From assembly GCA_024699855.1 (NCBI GenBank), contig JAMPIQ010000002.1, positions 16,554,001-16,618,000 on the forward strand: a DNA stretch of 64,000 nucleotides, read 5' to 3'. The notes under the pieces are model-generated. The model was not told where the DNA came from. It worked only from the letters and a program-made list of their open reading frames with translations, and ran no database searches. Below, in pieces: positions 59,691 through 64,000 of this stretch. The stretch's first letter is position 1; each line of letters begins with the position of its first letter. A program made the translations under genes and the position numbers. The DNA is from Aphelenchoides besseyi. Its lineage: Eukaryota; Nematoda; Chromadorea; Rhabditida; Aphelenchoididae.

Positions 59691-61604
59691 AAGAAGTTTT
59701 AGTGGACTGCCACATCGACGAGCTCATAAATTTCCTTTTGTTTTACTGGTATAAACGTTGTTATTAATAAACTTTAATGAACCGAATGTCCACATTGCAC
59801 TAAACCGATCAAAACAATACAAAAAAGATTAGAATGTCTTTAAGAGCATCTTCCTTTCGTAGCTCATCATTCTTTCACTCACTGGTACGTTTCATTTAAT
59901 GAACAAAAGTTGACTTCACAATGTATTCAAGACTGTTGAGTGCACTTGGCATGATCGGACTTAACAATTCCTTCCTTTAGTCCACGTTCGATCATATGAA
60001 CAATCAAAAAAACTTTTGGTTCTCTCAAAAAAACCAATATTCTTAGTTCCACTTTAAGACTCAAAGATCAACGGTTGTTTCCAACTAACAACCTTTCTGC
60101 TTCACAACTCCGAATCCCCACGTCGCAAAGCGGCGCTCGGCCAAAAATTAACGCGGAGGCTTCAAGCAACCCGGCTCAGTTTTATGCCACGGTGTGGCTC
60201 GTATTACAGGGTAATACCCAGACGAGTTGACGCGACTAACTTCCGCCGGGGGGCTATCCTCAGCAAAGTGCAAGTGCAGTGTCAGTGTTAATGTTAGTAG
60301 GTTAGTGCGAATGGACGGGAACGCGGACGTTGCCCGCTCATAAGCTGAACAACTTTCATACCACTTGAGACGCGTCGTTAGTGCTCGTGTTCCGCCAAAG
60401 TACAATACGGATTAAAACCGTTTCAACCACTTCTGGGGCCTGTTTCAATATACCCGTTTTATCGGGAAATTTTTATTGGAACACTTTTTTCCGTTCTGTC
60501 AAATCCTGCGACGTTTTCCCGATCCGAAAAAACGGGTTTATTGAAACAGGCCCCTGGTTTAATTATGAGCGCGAAGCTTATAGTGGCGGGAAATATTTTA
60601 GTGTGATTTTAGTTTCGTTATGAGGGTGCCAAGAACGTGAAAATCGAAACATTCTTCAGCCGAAAACTTCAAAATACACTCAACTCTGGCAAACTGTACT
60701 TGAACAGTAATCGTTGAAGAAGAAAATCAACTCGTTTTTGTTTAAAAGCTTATAGAACATAAGAAAAATCCAATGGGAAAAAGAGACTACTTGAGAATAG
60801 ACAATCTCTTTAATATAAAAATTCAATTAAAAACAAACAGAAAAAAGCGACACCTCAATGAAATACTTTCCGTCACTATGAGTTCGCGAAAAAACCTTTG
60901 ACCAAAATTTCTTCCAGATTCCAAATTTCAAATAAAATTCCGATCGAACAAAGAATTCATTCAAGAAATGAGGTGGATATATTGCTGTCGTTCTAAGCGA
61001 CAACACCCAAATCCAAAAGAGGGCTTCACGGATTAAAAGAGGTGTCCAGCTGACGGTTGAGGTCGGGCTCTTTACTAGACACTAATTTACTAGAAAATCA
61101 ATAAAGGTCGGCGGGATAGGGTCGAAGAGGGCAAAAAACAAACGAGAAAGATAAAAAAGTGAAGAAATGGCGCTGATCGGCCGCCTTTTTAAGGGCGTTC
61201 GGTCAGTGGGCGGAGGGTTTATTCAATAACCAAAAAACCACAATAAGAAAACTGAAGTGGGTAGGGTGTTAAAAAAAGGGTAGTTGAGGGCGGCGAAAAG
61301 AAGGAAGGATCGCTGCGAGACCTGACGGCCTGTTGGGAATCGATTTACATCGACATTGCAAAAGAATCATTGTATTTGGTGATTATTCTGTACAGAACGC
61401 AACTCCAATAACTTTACTCGTCACATAAAAATTCAATTAAAATCAAACAAAAAATGGAATTTCAGTTGCTGCAGGATGGTTGGTTGTTTTCATTTGAGTC
61501 GGATCATGATGTATGAAGTGATTTGTGTGAGCTAAAGCTCAGATGAGAACGCTTGTCGTCCAGCGTTGAAAGTCTGGACTTCTAAAATGAACATGAGATT
61601 AATT
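59691..61604. other. Repeat-bearing intergenic region
   Basis: Apart from the MITE-like element at 60435-60554, there is a short direct repeat (AAAATTCAATTAAAA near 60818 and near 61428) and a purine-rich, GC-shifted stretch at about 61040-61320. No coding exon is supported. Confidence 0.4.
60435..60554. mobile_element. MITE-like foldback element, 120 bp
   Basis: Terminal inverted repeats begin GGGGCCTGTTTCAATA at 60435 and end with its complement at 60554. With a few mismatches and small gaps the inverted similarity continues inward for about 35 bp on each side (ACCCGTTTT, CGGGAAA). The interior is short and AT-rich and has no coding capacity. This is the structure of a non-autonomous DNA transposon relic. 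I cannot see a clear target-site duplication, so the superfamily is left open. Confidence 0.7.
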
Positions 61605-61853
61605 TCAACTTTGGATCTCCGCGATGAGAAGCTTCGCTTGCTCAAAAATGTTCGCTTGTTGCATTTGGACTTCTAGATGAAGGTCTATTTTCTCGACGAC
61701 AGTTCGAAGCTCTTGGTACTCCGTTTGGAGTCGTTGACGGCAAATCGCTTTGCGTTTGCTCTTAATTATCTAAAAGAAATTTGAAAAAGCAGAAGTGACA
61801 CTTACTTTTGGATGATGAAGCTCGTCATTCGAATTGCTTTGACGTTTAGGCAT
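61605..61853 (-). CDS. Small HES/REF-1-like bHLH protein
   Basis: A 70-residue protein from two exons (61853-61806 and 61769-61605). Nearly the whole protein is one domain. A basic stretch KIIKSKRKAICRQRL is followed by helix 1 (QTEYQELRTVVEKI), a short loop, and helix 2 (QQANIFEQAKLLIAEIQ). The second helix parallels the KADILEMTVKHL helix of HES-type repressors. The glutamate that normally contacts the E-box is absent. It has no Orange domain or WRPW tail. Nematode REF-1-family proteins are similarly divergent, though they carry two bHLH domains. It may therefore be a dimerisation partner or a truncated family member; DNA binding cannot be assumed. Confidence 0.5.
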
Positions 61854-62187
61854 GATTATTAGACTTCAAAACGACTTGATGTCGACGCTGATGACTGTTG
61901 TTTATACGTAGCTTCCGATCTGTCAGTTGAAACGCTTTAGTTCATCCGATCAAAATGATTGGGACATGTTTTTTGTTTTGAATTTCAAATTAACGTTAGC
62001 AATTTAAAGTGCGCCGAAGTAATGACTGCTGATTGGTGGCATCGTTATCGCAAGTTATGGTGATGACCGTCGGGTCAATCAAAAGATTGGTCGGGTTACA
62101 CAACACTAGTAATTTGGGTTGTAAATCTGAAAGTGGATATCAGTGACTGTCAACAAACTGAAAGAATACCCCCGACGATTTTTCTTA

Positions 62188-62588
62188 CTATCGTTGTATC
62201 CTGCAGCTGATTGCAACTTTTTTTAAATCCGCGTCTAGAAATTTCATGGCGTTAGTCAACACGTTCGTGACCATCTCCATTGAGATACCTAGTTTGATCA
62301 TTTTCAAGTATTCTTCCTAAACAAACTTAATGTCAGTTGTTGAACAGTTGGATTGATTTGGTTGCGTGAGTATATGGGCGGCAATTGACCGTCCTTGGTT
62401 CCAAGCGTATAAAGATCGACATTCGAATCGTATTCCACGACAATTTCTTCGAGTAGAAGATGTGCCACAATCAATTCATCGTTCTTTTTGCGCAACTGTA
62501 GCATCTCAATCTTCCACTGGTGGTCAAGGATTCGTTCACTGTGCTTATACAAAAGTGTTGTGACATGAGCTCCCAAGTCCTGCCGCAA
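62188..62588 (-). CDS. Uncharacterised coiled-coil ORF
   Basis: An open exon from an acceptor near 62588 (GCGGCAG) encodes a charged, probably helical stretch (HSERILDHQWKIEMLQLRKK then VAHLLLEEIVVEYDS) and a linker to NQINPT. If spliced across about 34 bp to the acceptor at TTGTTTAG, it continues EEYLKMIKLGISMEMV and stops at 62188. The 5' part may continue upstream as a Lys/Arg-rich segment (YEKKKRKTEAARQLRDR near 62,650-62,700), but the join is not clear. No family is recognised. The start is not defined. Confidence 0.35.
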
Positions 62589-63155
62589 ATGGTTTTCGCA
62601 GGTTTTTGAGCTGTGGGAAGATTGTTTCTGTCTCTCAGTTGTCTGGCCGCCTCTGTTTTTCTCTTCTTCTTTTCGTACCTTTCGTATTTTTCGTTTTCAT
62701 TCGTATAAACCTATTAATTTGTATGTGAAGACAACAAAAAAGATGTCAAACGAATAGATGCAAGTGTTATAAAAATGGAAACTATTTAGTTTAGTGGTTT
62801 ATCTGGTAATCCGGGAAAAACGAACAATGATCCAACCAAAAAAACAAACTCCTACTACGACGGGCGTCGCCTCATGACAAAGCGGCAGGCGCCCGATCGG
62901 GTCGGGATCCAAGGAATGGTTGTCAGGTCTTTGCCAAGACCCAACAGAAACCTATGTAATTTTCGATGCCATCACAATATTCTCAGTCAAAATCATGAAC
63001 AATCATATTTGTAAAAATTTCCGGAAAAAACAAAGTAGTGAAATGACAAAGGCAAATAAACAATTCGTTCTTCTTCATCGTGTTTTCTTATCAATTTGCA
63101 ATAAAACAATAATAAAGTTTGGAAAATTGTCGTGAGTTATTTACTAGAACTTAGG
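62589..63155. other. Mostly non-coding, with one GC-rich hairpin
   Basis: Around 62860-62900 a GC-rich imperfect hairpin (CGGGCG..GCC, loop of about 12, GGC..CGCCCG) stands out from AT-rich surroundings. It does not fold as a tRNA. The remainder shows nothing beyond the possible 5' continuation of the coiled-coil frame. Confidence 0.35.
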
Positions 63156-63467
63156 TCAATAAACAACAGGATATAAAAACGGGGAAGAGAGCCAGATCGT
63201 AGGGACGAAAAAGTGCTGAAGAAGGGAATGACCGCCGCTTATATCGCCACCGCGAGGGGCGTGCGACAAAATCCCCAATTTATAAAAGTCACCGTAACAT
63301 TTATAAGTCAAACGTTGGTTTTCATCCGGTACGAATCTGTCGTTCATGCGTTGCAAGACATCTTCCCACTCATGTTCACGAATTCCGGTGTTTGCTTTCT
63401 TTTCATACAACCACGAGCGAACAAAAAACAGCTCAATTAAGAAACTGGTTTTCTCATTTGTCCAATG
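63156..63467 (-). CDS. MADF/Myb-like DNA-binding domain fragment
   Basis: The frame downstream of a TAA at about 63470 reads HWTNEKTSFLIELFFVRSWL, then YEKKANTGIREHEWEDVLQR and MNDRF. The W-T-x-E-K-T-x-x-L-I-x-L start, later Trp and spacing are those of MADF or Myb/SANT-like domains, found in transcription factors and in transposon-associated proteins. There is no start codon at the domain edge and no acceptor just before it, and the frame runs on for about 35 residues of unconvincing sequence. It may be an exon of a gene extending past the window, or a transposon relic. Confidence 0.35.
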   Translation of the reverse strand, partial: HWTNEKTSFLIELFFVRSWLYEKKANTGIREHEWEDVLQRMNDRFVPDENQRLTYKCYGDFYKLGILSHAPRGGDISGGHSLLQHFFVPTIWLSSPFLYPVVY

Positions 63468-64000
63468 AAAATTTGGTTAGTATATACAGGACGTTCTGTC
63501 TGCCATGAAATACAGGTTTTTGGAAGATTATTCTCGGGTTCAACTACAGCTTAAACTCCATTTTCAACGGAACCGGTTTCTCCGAAATCATGGTCGATGT
63601 CGAGTGAACGAAACGCGTCAAATTTTTTCTCGGTCCATCGATGTTTTTTGTGCGTAACAAATGATATTTAAGCCGCAAAATCGGACCACATCGTCTTGTC
63701 ACAATCGTCTCCTAGACAAAAAAACGTTTTCGATCGGAACGTTTTTTTGCGCAAACGTTCCTTGTAACGCTCATTGAACTTTTCTGCTGACCACCGGTGT
63801 CGAGCAAAAAAGTGGTCGAACAGATTTTCGAAATCCATGAAATTTTTTAACGCAATCCGGACAGTTCAAACGCAATTTTTGGTTGATATATTCATCTACA
63901 TTCTAAGGTAAGCCATAGAGTGAGTAAAATTCATCGGCATCCATTTCTCCGTGGGCAAAGCAGTTGAGGGCAAAGGTACCAGCGCGATGAGCTATTCTGG
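63468..64000. other. Right edge, unresolved
   Basis: Contains a short perfect-armed palindrome at about 63717-63750 (seven A, CGTT, centre CGATCG, then ACG and seven T). On the minus strand there are frames such as KLRLNCPDCVKKFHGF around 63,830-63,890 that might be exons of a gene running beyond the window. Too little is visible to call. Confidence 0.3.

Noticed and set aside
62860..62925. GC-rich hairpin as a tRNA or microRNA gene
   Set aside because: The stem is interrupted and has no cloverleaf or convincing precursor shape. Small-RNA data would be needed.
1..64000. CRISPR arrays, prophage, bacterial operons or rRNA genes
   Set aside because: No regularly spaced repeats, no Shine-Dalgarno-led gene runs and no rRNA-like segments were seen. 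The intron-rich gene structure is eukaryotic.

Overview
This is eukaryotic nuclear DNA, almost certainly from a nematode. Genes are split by very short introns (about 38-70 bp) with GTAAGT-like donors and TTTCAG acceptors. Several start codons lie 1-14 nt behind a splice acceptor, the layout expected of spliced-leader trans-splicing. The gene content also fits: an FLP-17-type FMRFamide-like neuropeptide precursor, an astacin with a C-terminal ShK domain, a PUF RNA-binding protein and a GT49 glycosyltransferase. The clade cannot be fixed from this window. Nothing resembles a bacterial operon, phage or CRISPR array.

Layout. At 1-880 lie two diverged copies of a tandem segment. At 3307-19067 is the most striking region: two Mesh-like NIDO/AMOP/vWD/Sushi membrane proteins in the same orientation, sharing an almost identical 4.1 kb core (introns included) but with different first exons and cytoplasmic tails. 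Between them sit a cyclin T/K-type gene and a vezatin-like gene, probably co-transcribed. Mesh belongs to insect septate junctions and vezatin to adherens junctions, so three of these four genes are epithelial-junction genes. Copy B carries a 1-bp insertion that breaks its frame.

From 20464 to 35543 come an astacin protease (+), then on the minus strand a large secreted Pro/Ser/Thr-rich protein with Gly-Tyr-Glu repeats and a Cys-rich tail, the flp-17-type precursor, a methionine sulfoxide reductase B and a PIM-family kinase. An organic-anion transporter (SLCO/OATP) occupies 37934-40795 (-). After a gene-poor stretch come a disordered protein with a propeller-like C-terminal half (45420), a PUF protein (48124) and a GT49 enzyme (52167, -).

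The right end (54-64 kb) is repeat-rich: a head-to-head inverted pair of SINE-like units, a poorly resolved transmembrane gene beside it, an unknown surface protein, an unprocessed pseudogene of a ZC3H14/Nab2/SUT-2-type zinc-finger protein, a 120-bp MITE-like foldback, a small HES/REF-1-like bHLH gene and two uncertain ORFs. Gene models were spliced by hand from frame and GT-AG signals, so exon borders are predictions.
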